A stretch of 64,000 nucleotides of DNA. Source: Brevipalpus yothersi (Eukaryota; Arthropoda; Arachnida; Trombidiformes; Tenuipalpidae). Below the pieces are notes generated by a model. It did not search any database and was not told the DNA's origin. It worked only from the letters and a program-made list of their open reading frames with translations. Positions within the stretch are counted from its first letter, which is position 1. Every line of letters starts with the position of its first letter. A program made the position numbers and the translations under genes. This document shows positions 23,425 to 36,050 of the stretch, one piece after another. Location of the stretch: positions 217,301-281,300 of the forward strand of contig QZCP01000168.1 of assembly GCA_003956705.1 (NCBI GenBank), written 5' to 3'.

Positions 23425-24186
23425 TTGTGTATGAATATTTTTTTCCATCATGTGTTGTTGGTTTCATGAAAGTGTATTTGGTTCTGGACTTACCAGCCAC
23501 CCTGTTAAAATTTATCCGATGATGTGTAGCTAACATTAATTCAAATAACTCTCTTGGTATCTATAATTTTCCAATAAACATGGTAAAATTAAATAACCAA
23601 TTCATCAATTTTCCTCAGTCCGACGTGAAATACTGTTATGAATTAAGGTCGAAGCTGTTGACAGCTTAAATTTTCAGTGCTGACAGCCATGATGATGGTG
23701 ACCAGTACATGTGTCGTGTAAATATTTCTGTATGGCTATTCGTTTGGCTGTTACTCAGTCTTTGATTTTCTTCTCTTGCCCAGATGAGTGATCGTGAAAT
23801 GGTTCAACTGGAGAAGTTCCGGAAATAGACATGAGAGTTTTTCGGAAAAGATGAAGAGGAAGAAGAAGAAGAAGAAGAGGAGGAAGGATGCTGAGATGGC
23901 CCAGAGTGAAAGAGAAATGCTCGGGAGCAAAAGAAGATGAACAGTTTTGGGATCTTTTTGGTTCCATAGCAGCTGAAAAAGCTTACACACCTCTTTCTTG
24001 TAGTGTTAATTTTGTGTGTTCGAGGATCATAAAAAGTGAAAATTTCCTAAGTTCTCAAAAATGTGAATTTCTTATCAATCTGATGAGTTTTTTGTTTTAT
24101 TTTTTGTACTAGAGACTAGTATTTCCGTTTGTTTATGTTGTAAATTGAAAACAATTAGAACTTCCAAGATCTAGTGATTTGGACCA
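23425..24186. other. Intergenic between peptide gene and collagen IV
   Basis: Contains the 3' UTR and polyadenylation word (AATAAA, 23573-23578) of the peptide gene, then the presumed collagen IV promoter. A short GAA/GAG-rich stretch lies at about 23848-23886. No coding region supported. Confidence 0.5.
23573..23578 (+). terminator. Polyadenylation signal of the peptide gene
   Basis: AATAAA about 150 bases after the stop codon at 23424. Confidence 0.55.
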
Positions 24187-27100
24187 ATGATCTTTCTTCA
24201 ATTGGCTTTAATACTATGTATTTTGTCTTACATTCAAACGGTAAGTATTTTCGAAACTTTTTGCAGGACAAGAATAAATTTTATTATCACTTTTTACTAC
24301 TTTACTACTTTTTACCGTTCACTATTTTACTGAATGTCCAGCAAGGGGTAATCAAACGTCATTCGGATATTTTTCAGTCCACTTGAAAATATCTTGCTTT
24401 TTCGAAGATTTCCAAAAAGAGAAATCCTCTCCGAATTGAATATTCGATTGACTTCGAATTATTAGACTCTAATAGTTTTCACTCTTAATTTCCAGAAATT
24501 TTGTGACTATTCTCACTTGAAATGTAAATGCTCTAGTGACCATGCATTAAGTCAGCCTAATTTGGTGAATTTCATGTTTTGAGAGGTGAAACCGAACATT
24601 AATTGGAGAAAATTCGAACAATTGGTCGAAAGAGTGTGTTTTATCATTTTCAAAACTATTCAATAACAGTTAAATTAGTTTCTTGACCAACTCTGAGAAA
24701 ACAATTAGATCTTGAATTTTTTTCTCATGTCTTTCTGACTTATCAAATCGAAACAACCGGCCTACTAGCAAAATTAATTGCATTCTCTCCAGTAGGAACT
24801 ACCATCATCCTTCAATGTCTAATTTTTATTCTTCTAGGAAGCAAATAAGCAAAGGGCTGACTGTTGAGCTTTTTTTGCGGTTCAAATGGTGCCTCGTTAT
24901 GAAGACAAGAGGAATGTTTATTTTGATTCGGTTCCAAATGTGAGAGGAGAAAAAAGTGGAAAAAGAAAGATGAGTGAATGGATGCTGGAATGGAAGAGGA
25001 AGCAAATTTTCTGAAAGAGGAGAGAAGAAAGAAATGTTGATGGCTCAGAACTCATTGATGATTTAAGCGGATACACGGACTAACAGGCTGTAGACTACTT
25101 GAGAATGTTCAATTAGCTTGTTTAATCTAAATATAGATTCCATGAACTTTTTCATTCCTATTCTCTCTCCCTCTGGTAACATCGTTCTCATTGGAAATTG
25201 GTTCTCAGATCAGCCCATCCTCATTTGAGTAAATGAGATGGGTGGAAAGTTTTCGAGGTTGATATGAAATCAACAAATTCGTAAGAAAACAAATACTCAG
25301 AAGTGAAATTCCTAGAAAATCTATGAGAAATTAGCAAATTTTTGAGATCTGCTCATTCGATTCTTATTCCGGTCTCTTCCTCAAATTAATCGGATCTTTA
25401 CCAAATTAGGAAAAGTTTTGTTTAAAAATTATTGTGACGGTAAAACTGAGCTATTTTCTCATTTATTTTCTAGGAAACTGGGTTTGGTCCTGACAATTCA
25501 TCCCTAACTGGACAAAAAAAGTCTTCAACAGATTCCCCATGTGGATGTGTCGTGGAGCCATGCTATTGTTCTAGTCCACCAGGTTAGCTGAAAGGTCACT
25601 TCAGAATTCGCTTCTAATTATTCGTTCGATTACAGGGAAACTTGGTGAGAGAGGTCGTCCAGGTTTGAAAGGAATTCAAGGAGACTATGGCGATACTGGT
25701 CCACCAGGGCCATTTGGAATTAGGTGAGTTTCCTTCGAAGTCATCTAAAATACTAATTAATCTGAAAACTGATTCAAAATATCCTAATTCACGATGGAAA
25801 TTCCCAATCAGGGGTGAAGTGGGAATTTTCGGTGACTATGGAATAACTGGGCCCAAAGGAATTGCTGGAGATTCAGGAGATCGGGGACTAGAAGGCTTGC
25901 CAGGATTTGATGGGTTACCAGGATTTCCTGGTGAACCAGGTGTTAGAGGAGATCCTGGTTGTGATGCTCTTCCTGGAAGAGATGGACCAATGGGACCAAT
26001 GGGTCTTCAAGGAGAAACTGGTGAACCTGGTCTTCCTGGACCTCAAGGACTGATGGGTCCTCCAGGTGAAAATGGAATCAATAGCCCTGGAAGGAAAGGA
26101 GAAATGGGTGAACCTGGATTCAATGGTTTCCCTGGACCTCCTGGAATCCCAGGCGATGTTGGTGAGTAGATTCTTTCAATACTTTAGTCTCCAGTGGTAA
26201 AGTTTGTTTCTATACGACATATTCTTGATGAGGTACGCACCTTATGCAGTGATGGATTTGTATTCGTAAGCCTTCTAGAAAATCATAAGCATCCACATTT
26301 CTTCCATTAGAGCTCTGGAATTTACGGAGATATTCGCTAACAGAAATATTCTATTAATTATTGAAAAGAGTATACAATCACAATATTTTGTAGTTTTCAA
26401 GCCAAAAACGCCGAAATTAATTTTCACCATCAACTCTAGGTCCATTCGGTTTTCCTGGTGAAATGGGTGCTAGAGGACCGAAAGGTATTCAAGGTGAACC
26501 TGGACCCAGAGGACCTGTAGGATTGAGATCCATAGGAGATCCTGGCTCTAAAGGGGAACCTGGTCCACAAGGGGATAAAGGTGATGATACTTCGGTAGAG
26601 GACTATTTTAATCAGGTGAGCTCCAACAATTTCGAAATATTATTTTATGCAAGAATGATTTTGTTTAGATAAAAAATTTTCGCTTACAAAACTCACTCGA
26701 GCAACAATTGTAAGAAAACTTTGATAGTTCTATCGAGTCACTCAGAAAGCCATGATTTGAGTGAAATTCAATGCAAATAATCGAAGTAACTGACGCTATC
26801 ACAATAGCTCATTCGATACCTTCCTTCTTGAATAAATAATCTCATGTCAGCTCAATTCATAAAATCTTAGCCAAGCTTTCCTGAAAGAGAGAAACGTGGA
26901 GAACCTGGTGAGCCTGGCGACATTGGAGAAAAGGTAAGAATCAGATCAAACATTGATTCAGTTAGACTGTATTCGTAAAATCTGGAATTCATTCGATATT
27001 TTTGGCACTTAGGGTGAACAAGGAGACGATGGTCTACCAGGGCGCCAAGGACCTAGAGGTTATATAGGTTTTCAAGGTATTGATGGTGAACGGGGTGATC

Positions 27101-30100
27101 TTGGACCAAGAGGACCGAGAGGAACAATAGGTCGAGGTGAGTTCATTGAAATATTTGCTGCTCATAATATGATCCACCACATTTTTAGATGCTTTGGATG
27201 AATTTTTCTAGCTTCCTGTTGAATCAACTCTGCGACTCATGCTCAATCACTAATGACATCGATTAATTTCATAATTATATTTCTACGGCGCTACCATTCC
27301 ATTACTAATACATTTAGGTACTAAATTTCCTTAAAAATAACCCTTATACAAACTGTCTGGAACAAACTAACTAGTTGAATGTTTATGCTATAGTCCATGG
27401 ACTGCTTCTTCGTAAAATTGAATTAATTTGATTGGCTTAATCGATTACAAAATCATTTTTACCAGATGGAAAGAGGGGCGACAAGGGACAAAAAGGCGAA
27501 CCTGGTTTTCCAGGCCCTGATGGAATTCCAGGAACAATGGGTGCCAAAGGTTTCAAGGGTCTTATTGGTGATTTTGGTGATTGGGGAATGAAAGGAGAAA
27601 AAGGATTTATGGATAAAAGTCGCATATCTGGAGTTGAAATTTTTTACAACATAATCGATCCAGGTCCACGAGGTCTTCCTGGCATCATAGGACCTCAAGG
27701 AGTGGCTGGTTTGAAAGGTGAACAAGGAGAGATGGGACCAGTAGGTTTTCATGGTGACATAGGGCCTCCAGGTCCTCCTGGGCTTGCTGGGAAACCTGGA
27801 AAGCCTGGTTATTCTCCTAGAGGAGAGCCTGGAGAGGATGCTTCACCGGGAAAAATGGGATTCCCTGGCAGTAGAGGTCCAGTTGGTCGACCTGGCCCAA
27901 AAGGAGACAAAGGTATGCCTGGCGCAGATGCTGAAGGAGTACCTGGAGTGCCTGGTCTAGATGGACTTCCTGGAAGAGATGGCATACCTGGCCCTCCCGG
28001 TGATTATGGTGATATTGGAGATAAAGGAATCCCAGGAACCGGGGTAAAAGACTTTCCAGGTCCTAAGGGAGCACCAGGATTACCTGGAATACGTGGACCA
28101 CCAGGCTTTCCAGGATTTGACGGTCTGCCAGGAAATAAAGGTAGATACATCTTTTTGGTTGTTTCCTCAGTCGATATGATGACTAGGCATTGGGATGAAA
28201 TATTCTCAGTTAAGCTACAATGATGATATTTTCGTTTCTCATTGACAAATCTCATTCTCATCAGAGCTAGTTTCTTCGATGTTTGATAACCTATTTGAAG
28301 AATGATTGAATTGATAATATCTAATCTTCAATAGACATGGATCAAAATTTTCTTCCCAAAGTGTTGATCATGTAATTGAAATAATATTAGAAATTTCCTT
28401 CAATTTTAAAGTCGATGAATCTATCTATCGGTCCAGTAATAAATATATGATAATCATTTTTTTCCAATCTTTCCTCTCCCTAAAACCATAGGTCAAAAAG
28501 GTTTCCACGGCGAGAATTGTCTATCCTGTCCACCTGGCTTGCCAGGAGAACAAGGAACCATGGGTGATCGTGGGCTTTCAGGTCTTCCTGGTTATCCTGG
28601 TAAAAGAGGGCTGAGTGGAGAGCCTGGTGACCCTGGAATTTCGGGGAAGAGAGGTAAACAAGGATCAATAGGACCCAAAGGTCAGACTGGTCGAGGTGGA
28701 AATAATGGCTCTAAAGGAAAGAAGGGAGAAAAAGGAGAAATTCTCACTCAATTTGATGAGGCAAGTTTGCGAGGTCCACCTGGAGAGGTTGGAGAACGTG
28801 GTCGTGATGGTACACCAGGATTAGTGGGTCTTCGTGGTCCTCCTGGAGAAGATGGGCCAGGAGGTCCTGAAGGTGAACCTGGAGATTATGGAGATACTGG
28901 GCCGTTTGGCTCACGAGGGAATCCTGGTGGCATTGGTATTCAGGGCTTTCAGGGAGATCCTGGTTGGTATTATCCAGAGAAAAAGGTGAATATTTTCTTA
29001 CAATTGAAAAATTTCATCGACTACTCCACAAATTAGTTGAATAGATGACTGTTCAGCTCATGATATTTCATATTTCATATCGAACAGAAGTACCGAGATC
29101 TATTTACATCTTTGATACTATTTTTTCAGGGCTCAAAAGGAATCAAAGGATCAACTGGACCGATGGGTAAACAAGGAGATCCTGGGAATCAAGGTCCTGA
29201 AGGAGATTTGGGACCAATAGGAAAATTTTTGTTGGTATTATTTTACTTGTCATCATCATGATAAGATGAGTAAATGTCTTTTGAAAACATTTCTGACAAA
29301 AAATTTTCACAATTTCCCAGCTATCTTGCCAAAGGAGAAAAAGGTGATCCTGGGCGACGGGGTGAGTTAGGTGTAGACGGACGAGATGCTGCAGATGGAC
29401 CAAGAGGCCATCCTGGTGTAAAGGGTCAACAAGGACCAAAAGGTGTGATGGGTGATAGACGTAAAGGTTATCAAGGTCCAATGGGATTGAGGTTTGTGTG
29501 TGAAGATTTTTGATACTTGTTACAATCAATAACATATTTTCGACTCTTGAACGGATTTCATGTGATTTGATCTGAAACATTCAACAATTCTGCTCGATAG
29601 TTATCACTGTCTCTAAGATACAAGTGAATACTGGAATTTCCCCAGAATTAGTTGAGCAGCTCACTTCATGATGATCAATGCTTTTATCAACAATCAGTAT
29701 TTATCGCTTCCCCCACAGCTATCTACTTAATCACTCCATGTTCCAGCAGTGTGATCATGTCTCTCAATTCTTAGCTAATTCAACAATTTGAATTCTCTTC
29801 CTGAGCCCTCTCTTTACACAATTTTTTATGGAACTCATTTAAAAACGTATTTGGAGTTGATGCATCGATTTTTTCAAGGGCTGATGCTGTATTGATAAGG
29901 AGATGATCATTTTTGATCAAGTTATTCTCAGCTTCTCTTAACTATCAGATCTTATGTGGCAGATTCAATGCTCTTATAGGCCTTGTTAGAATATTGACCA
30001 TTATTGACTATCAGTTTAACAATGGATATCCGCACTACACTGATTAGTTATTTAATTATTAAATTTGATTCTTTATTGTATCTTTATAGAGGCATATGGG

Positions 30101-33100
30101 GTGACGAAGGTGATAAGGGTCTCGATGGAGCTAAAGGTCAGCCAGGAATGCTTGGTTATGATGGTTTTGAAGGAATAAAAGGTGCCAAGGGTGAAATGGG
30201 ACCAGGCGTTCCAGGTTTGTATGACTCATTTATATAATATCTGTGATCGAAAAATTATTTGAATATCATGATTTGTGAGGTGACGAAGTATTTGCTAGAT
30301 CTTGAGCACATGGTTGATAATTTATTTTCCATCCGAAAAATAGGTCAACCCGGATTACCTGGGTTACCTGGTACAAAGGGTGAAATGGGAATGTTCGGAG
30401 AAATGGGTGAGCCTGGACTCCAGGGCCCTCCAGGACCGATGGGTGAACCAGGATCCCCTGGTTTCGATGGCTTACCTGGATTCATGGGAGAACCTGGACC
30501 GAAAGGTGAAACGGGAGATCCTGGTGTTCCTGGTGAACAGGGACTTGGTGGATATTCAGGATCAGTTGGTTTTCCAGGTGATAAAGGAGATCCCGGAAGA
30601 GATGGACGATATGGGGCTCGAGGACCTCAAGGCCAGAAGGGTGAACCAGGTGAAAACGGTCCAGAAGGTGTTCCTGGTTTGGATGGTTTCCCTGGTATTC
30701 CTGGATTACCAGGCCTTGATGGTATCGATGGTATACCAGGTTTACCAGGAGAACGAGGTGACATGGGACTAATGGGACCGAAAGGTGAACGAGGTGAGAG
30801 AGGACCAATGGCACCATACAAGCCGACTGCAAGAGATCAGCCAAATGATGGTACGCCTGGTCCACCTGGTAGAGATGGTCTGAAAGGTGAACGTGGTGAT
30901 CCAGGAATGATTGGACTTCCAGGTGAGCCTGGTGAATCAACGATCGAGGGTCCGCCTGGACCTCCGGGACCTCCTGGATTACCAGGTCTCATGGGCTTTC
31001 CTGGAGAAGATGGACCGAAAGGAATGAAAGGTGTGAGAGGTGAAGATGTCTTTGGTAAGTTTATAATTTTTTTCTGGAAAAATTTTTCTTCAGAGGTTTA
31101 CAATGACCCATGAATACGTATCCATGTCAGCAAAACAGTTATTTAGCAACTCCATTTGCATTGATATTGTATTAATGTTAATATAATCAATTATCAGGAG
31201 AGCCAGGTCGACCAGGTACCCCTGGATGGCCTGGTTTGCCAGGCTTGGTAGGTGAACCAGGAAAACCCGGACCATCGGGTCGTGATGGTAGTTTTGGATC
31301 CCGTGGTATGAAAGGAAAACCAGGTGAACGAGGATTCCCTGGTCTTCCAGGTATGATTGGTTTGCCTGGGCTGGATGGTCTCATGGGGTCACCTGGATAC
31401 GATGGTTCTCCAGGAATCGATGGATTGAAAGGACAACAAGGAAGTCGAGGACCACCTGGACTCAAAGGTCCTCCAGGAGATCTTGGACCGATAGGTCCTC
31501 GTGGTCCAACCGGTGCCAAAGGTATCCCTGGAAAAGGTAAACAACGATTGGATTGTGTAACTATTAGCCCAGATTTTTCATTAAATACAACTATTCAATG
31601 TTCAAATATCTGTGATAGGAGGTGAATTTGGACTGAAAGGAATGCCTGGTGAACCTGGCTTAATTGGTTTGAAAGGAGAATCCGGTGATCCCGGTTCTCC
31701 AGGTGAATTTGGACAAATTGGAACGAAAGGTGAGGCTGGAGAACCTGGTTTCCGTGGGTTGCCTGGATTCCCTGGTTCACTTGGTGACCCTGGAGCTCCG
31801 GGTCCTCTTGGACGGCCTGGTAGAAATGGTCTAGCGGGTCTGGCAGGTCTGAAAGGAGAGAGAGGTGATCCTGGTTTACCTGGTCTTTGGGGAATGATAG
31901 GAAATCCAGGAATCAAAGGTCAGCCTGGTCCTCCAGGAATGAAAGGAGTCAAAGGATTACCTGGATACAGTGGTATGCCAAGGTGAGTGTTTCGTAATTT
32001 AGTAGGGATCCGCGATAAAGTTTTGTGATAAAGTTTTTCGATTTTATGTAACTCCCAATAAATTTCTTCCAACATTCAGTCTCGGAGAAAAGGGAGTTCA
32101 AGGTGATATTGGTCTTCCTGGTCCCACTGGTTTCCCTGGTGACATTGGTGAACCAGGATTCATGGGACCCTCGGGCCCACCTGGTGAGACAGGTCAACAA
32201 GGACTACAAGGAATGAAAGGTCTTCCGGGTGATCCTGGTGATTATGGATTACCAGGTCAACCAGGACCTCCAGGAAAACCAGCTCGAATGGCTGTTGGCC
32301 AACAAGGTGATCCAGGTTTCGAAGGTCTACCTGGGCCTCCAGGACCTCCAGGCATAGATGGCCGGGATGGAATGGATGGACAGCAAGGTCCTAAAGGATT
32401 AGCAGGAGAACCAGGATTGGATGGTTTCTCTGGCTTACCAGGATTAACCGGCTTGAAAGGACTACAGGGAGATGCAGTAAGTATCATTGTATTCATCCTG
32501 ATAGAATGTTGTGAAATTCATCTCAGATAATACTAATAGATGAGAGAATCTCTTCGACCTTGCCATCTTCATTGGAAGTAGATCGAAACAAAATTATGAT
32601 ATCTCTCTCCAGTTGATCCATCTGAAACATCTCTTTATTGACCAAAATAAGTGAAAAGCTTTGCATTACTTAATGATGGACTCTTTTTGAAACTTTTTAC
32701 AGGGAATGCCAGGTCAAGAGGGTCCACAAGGAGCTGCAGGCATGATAGGTGACCCAGGACCACCAGGAATAAGGGGGAATCCATCCTCATCTCGAGGATA
32801 TCTTTTCACACGCCATAGTCAAGACACTAGGATTCCTCTGTGTCCCAACAATAGTACCAAACTTTGGACTGGCTATTCTCTACTCTATCTCCTTAGTCAA
32901 GATTCGGAACATTCACATGGACAAGATCTTGGAGGTCCTGGATCATGTCTACCCCGATTTAGCACCCTTCCGTATATTTCGTGTGAAGATGATGACTCTT
33001 GTACCTATGCAGTTAAGAATGATTACAGCTACTGGCTGAGTACCAATGAAAGTAAGCCGATCTCTAATACACCGATCGTGGGTGATGGTATCAAAAAATA

Positions 33101-33578
33101 TGTTAGCCGATGTACAGTATGTGAATCAAGAACCCAAGTGATTGCAGTTCACAGTCAATCGATAAATGTGCCAGCCTGCCCAAATAATTGGGAAGCTCTT
33201 TGGTATGGTTACAGTTTCGTGATGAACACAGATGCTGGAGCTGAAGGATCTGGTCAATCTCTCAATTCTCCGGGATCATGTTTGGAAGATTTTCGACATT
33301 ATCCATTCATCGAATGTCACGGTCATGGTCGATGTAATTATCACACTACGGCATATAGTTTCTGGTTGATTGCTTTGGATACCCTGAATTCGAGGAGTTA
33401 TGGGCAAAAAATCGTGCTTCCTGACAGAAGGGACGAACAGATAAAATTTATATCCCGGTGCGCTGTTTGTCGACGAAAAGTAACTGGATTATATCCGATG
33501 ACTTATGAATCGAGAGGCATTTCACAATCGCCTGTATGGGAAAGTGAAAGTAATCCATGGCCAAACTATCAAAAATAG
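24187..33578 (+). CDS. Collagen type IV alpha chain
   Basis: Basement-membrane network collagen, about 1,738 residues, the normal family size. Seventeen exons: 24187-24240, 25474-25582, 25636-25723, 25812-26161, 26440-26615, 26871-26933, 27013-27136, 27466-28140, 28492-28985, 29130-29230, 29321-29491, 30090-30214, 30344-31054, 31198-31536, 31619-31982, 32080-32476 and 32703-33578. Exon 1 encodes the signal peptide (MIFLQLALILCIL); intron 1 is 1.2 kb. Exon 2 holds the cysteine-rich 7S start (PCGCVVEPCYC). Then come Gly-X-Y repeats with the short interruptions typical of type IV, including one at about 27610-27660, and several RGD tripeptides. The last exon carries the NC1 domain with all twelve cysteines, GYSLLYLL and two SRC.VC motifs. 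Key cross-link residues are changed (see findings). The alpha1 versus alpha2 type is not decided. Donors at 29231 (GTTGGT) and 29492 (GTTTGT) are weak. Confidence 0.93.
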
Positions 33579-34230
33579 ATCACTAATAAGTCGCTCAACG
33601 TGTTGTTTTTACCTATGATTATCAACTTTTACTTTTGTCTATATGTTTATGCTGTTTTTCGCTACAATCCCTTTCATTTATCATTTCATCATCTCATTTT
33701 TCATCATCATAAAAGCGAGTGGTGATGCACTCTATTCCACAAAATTGTTCTCTCAGTTAACTTCACTCTTCGTCGAGAACCTTTACAAGACAAATTCTAT
33801 AGTATCATTTTTCATACTTATCATATTGATAGTATTGAGTAAGATTGGAAGAATTCTTCATAGATTGAGCAAGAGAATATTCTGCTCCAGGTTACAGATG
33901 AATGGAAGAGTCCGAATCTGAAAAAGGCCCGAATGAGAGCAGCATGCCTTACAAAGTTAGTTTTATTGTCATTTCATTTATTAATTGAAACATTAGGAGA
34001 CAGCCATGAGTGACCAGTGAATTTTGTTCATGAGAGATAGATCACTGAAAAACCGCTATCCAAGGAATAAACCGTTTACAGTCGAAATTGAGGAGAGCGT
34101 TTTCGAGAGAAAGGGAGAAAGAGAGAGAGAGAGAGTCTTTATGAGCTCAATAGTAATCACAGAATAGAGACTAGAAAGCCAATGAGATGAGCAGAAAATT
34201 CGGAATAACTCCGATATGTGAAAATGGAAC
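33579..34230. other. Convergent 3' region, collagen IV / INO80-like
   Basis: Space between the stop codons of collagen IV (plus) and the INO80-like gene (minus). AATAAA at 34066-34071 could end the collagen transcript. A GA tract lies at about 34107-34133. The open frame 33643-33921 is hydrophobic and AT-driven and is not supported as a gene. Confidence 0.45.
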
Positions 34231-36050
34231 TCAGGGTTCATCTGAATTGGACTTTGGTTTGAGCTTCTTCTTGCGTTTTTTGATGACAAGCTTCTTCTTT
34301 GAATTAGATTTGTCCATCTTATCCTGTTGATCAATTGATTCATCTTCTTCATCATCAAAATTGTCCTCATCGCCAGCAACATTCTTTCGCCACTCTTTCT
34401 GACACCATGTAGCCATCTTTTTGCAATTGATGAGAATATCTTTGTGGTTAGAGAGTCGCTGTTTTTGGGCTCTCAAAACATCTTTCCGAGCAATGTTTAT
34501 CCATATTTTCCTTCTTTTCATTGCCATTGCTTTCTCTGGTGATGTTTTCTTGAACTTTTTGCTGCTTCGCTTGATAGTTTTAACGGTAGATGGATTCAAA
34601 ACTAAAGAAGATGGTGTGCTTGGAGGTGATCCTGCAGGGGTTGTAGGAGCAGTGAGGCATTTGAGATGAGTAAGAGTAGCTACTCCAGAAAGAGATTTGG
34701 CTGGTTGTGAAAGACATTGGGACAGAAGCGAGGTACAAGAACCTTCAGTGTCATAAACATCATCAGGTAAGTGGGAACAAAAATTGATATCATCACTCAT
34801 GCTTGGTGTACAGCTTGGAGCGGGTTCACTGTCATTGGCACTAGATTCACTTTGCAATATTTCATCCGGAAGCGTTGCATCGTAAGGAATTTCATCCAAC
34901 ATTGTATGCTCCAATTTCATGCGTTTTGACTCGGTCAGAAACGATTCAGCCATAAATGAATCGACATTTTGAGCATTCTGATTAGATGAAACGCTTGTGA
35001 TGGACGGCGATTGAGACACTTCACTGAATGGAGGAATGATAGGAGATATTGATGCATTGGTTGTGCCGGAAACAGAGACAGTTGGTGAGAAAGATGGTTC
35101 TGTTTTCCTTTTCTCACTTTTACGGCATGTTTTGGACACTGATTTGGAGGTTTTCTTGGTTCTTGTAGGTGATAGTGAGGAAGTATTGTTTCCAATTACT
35201 GTAGCATTTGCCATGGTACCCAATGTACCATGGTCTAGAAGGGGAGAATTTGAATGCTTGCAGAGTGTAGCATCAGGGCTACCATTTACAACCAGTTTCA
35301 CTTTTATGTGCATGTCATACAGCCTTTTCATTTCTTTAAGAAGCTCTGGAGAACAACTTTCTCCATTATCACTAGTTTTTTCTTCTGCATCACTGGAATC
35401 AGTATCACTTTTTTCAGTAAGTATATTTCGAAGCCATTTCTTACTTTTCTTCACTCCTGTGAAATCATACACTCGACCTTTGGCCCCTCTGGTTTGTTGC
35501 TTGGTTAAAGAGGGGGTAGTAAACATTGTCTCTAATGCAGATTGGGAAACACTGAGGAAAAAAAAGATATAAAAGAGCAAATTGATTATCAACAAAGATT
35601 CGAGAAACAAGCTTTCAATCAAGTCTAGAGTGTAAGATAATCATAGAATCATGCCAATTTCCTCTTGATTACAGGTGAAAACGTACCTGAAATTTGGTAC
35701 CATTGACTTTATTTGTCGAAGAAAACCATCAAGGTTAAGAGCTTTTTCAAGTTCCAATAGGTATTCAGGCTTACTCAATCGACGATTTTCAACAGTGGAA
35801 CCATATAGATTACCATTTGCAAGTATACTACTAGGATCTGGATTGAAGTCTACTGTCTGCTGATGGTTGAGCAAATCATTGCTTCCACCACCACCTGATG
35901 TGTACATCAAAAAAATCAAAAAACAATCATAAGATCAGTGGATTATACCCACACACAGTGCACATATACTCACACACATTCGATGTGAGGTTATGTCAAT
36001 CAATGATACTATTACTATTATTACTAATATTATTAATTACCTGGATCCAT
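34231..36050 (-). CDS. INO80 N-terminal-like protein lacking the ATPase
   Basis: Three minus-strand exons, 36050-36041, 35894-35687 and 35551-34231, in consistent phase, give 512 residues. The N-terminal part matches the metazoan INO80 N-terminus in order: YLLELEKALNLDGFLRQ (48-64; the human protein has a similar YL-ERALRLDHFLRQ), YDF..VKKSKKWLRNIL (101-117), a Ser/Glu-rich stretch, then a DBINO-like helix from RRKIWINIARKD to WCQKEWRK (419-462; 34384-34515). Full INO80 proteins continue into a Snf2 ATPase of about 900 residues. Here an acidic run and a Lys-rich tail follow, and a TGA ends the frame. The next 650 bases reach the convergent collagen gene, so no ATPase exons fit locally. The frame is intact over 1.3 kb, which argues against a pseudogene. 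Likely a truncated duplicate, a separate subunit, or a split INO80 gene; function unknown. Confidence 0.75.

Noticed and set aside
24838..25040. Possible extra collagen exon in intron 1
   Set aside because: An acceptor-like CTTCTAG exists at about 24838, but the following frame stops within eight codons, and exon 1 already joins exon 2 in phase.
30482..30940. Long antisense frames across the collagen exons
   Set aside because: Gly-X-Y codon periodicity opens the complementary frames (also at 27437, 28004, 31187, 31602, 32257); they have no start context or family and are shadows.
33643..33921. Hydrophobic 92-codon frame after collagen IV
   Set aside because: AT-driven Phe/Ile/Ser composition within the collagen 3' UTR; no signal of selection visible.
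35036..35572. 178-codon plus-strand frame
   Set aside because: Antisense to the INO80-like coding exon, whose minus-strand reading matches a known family.
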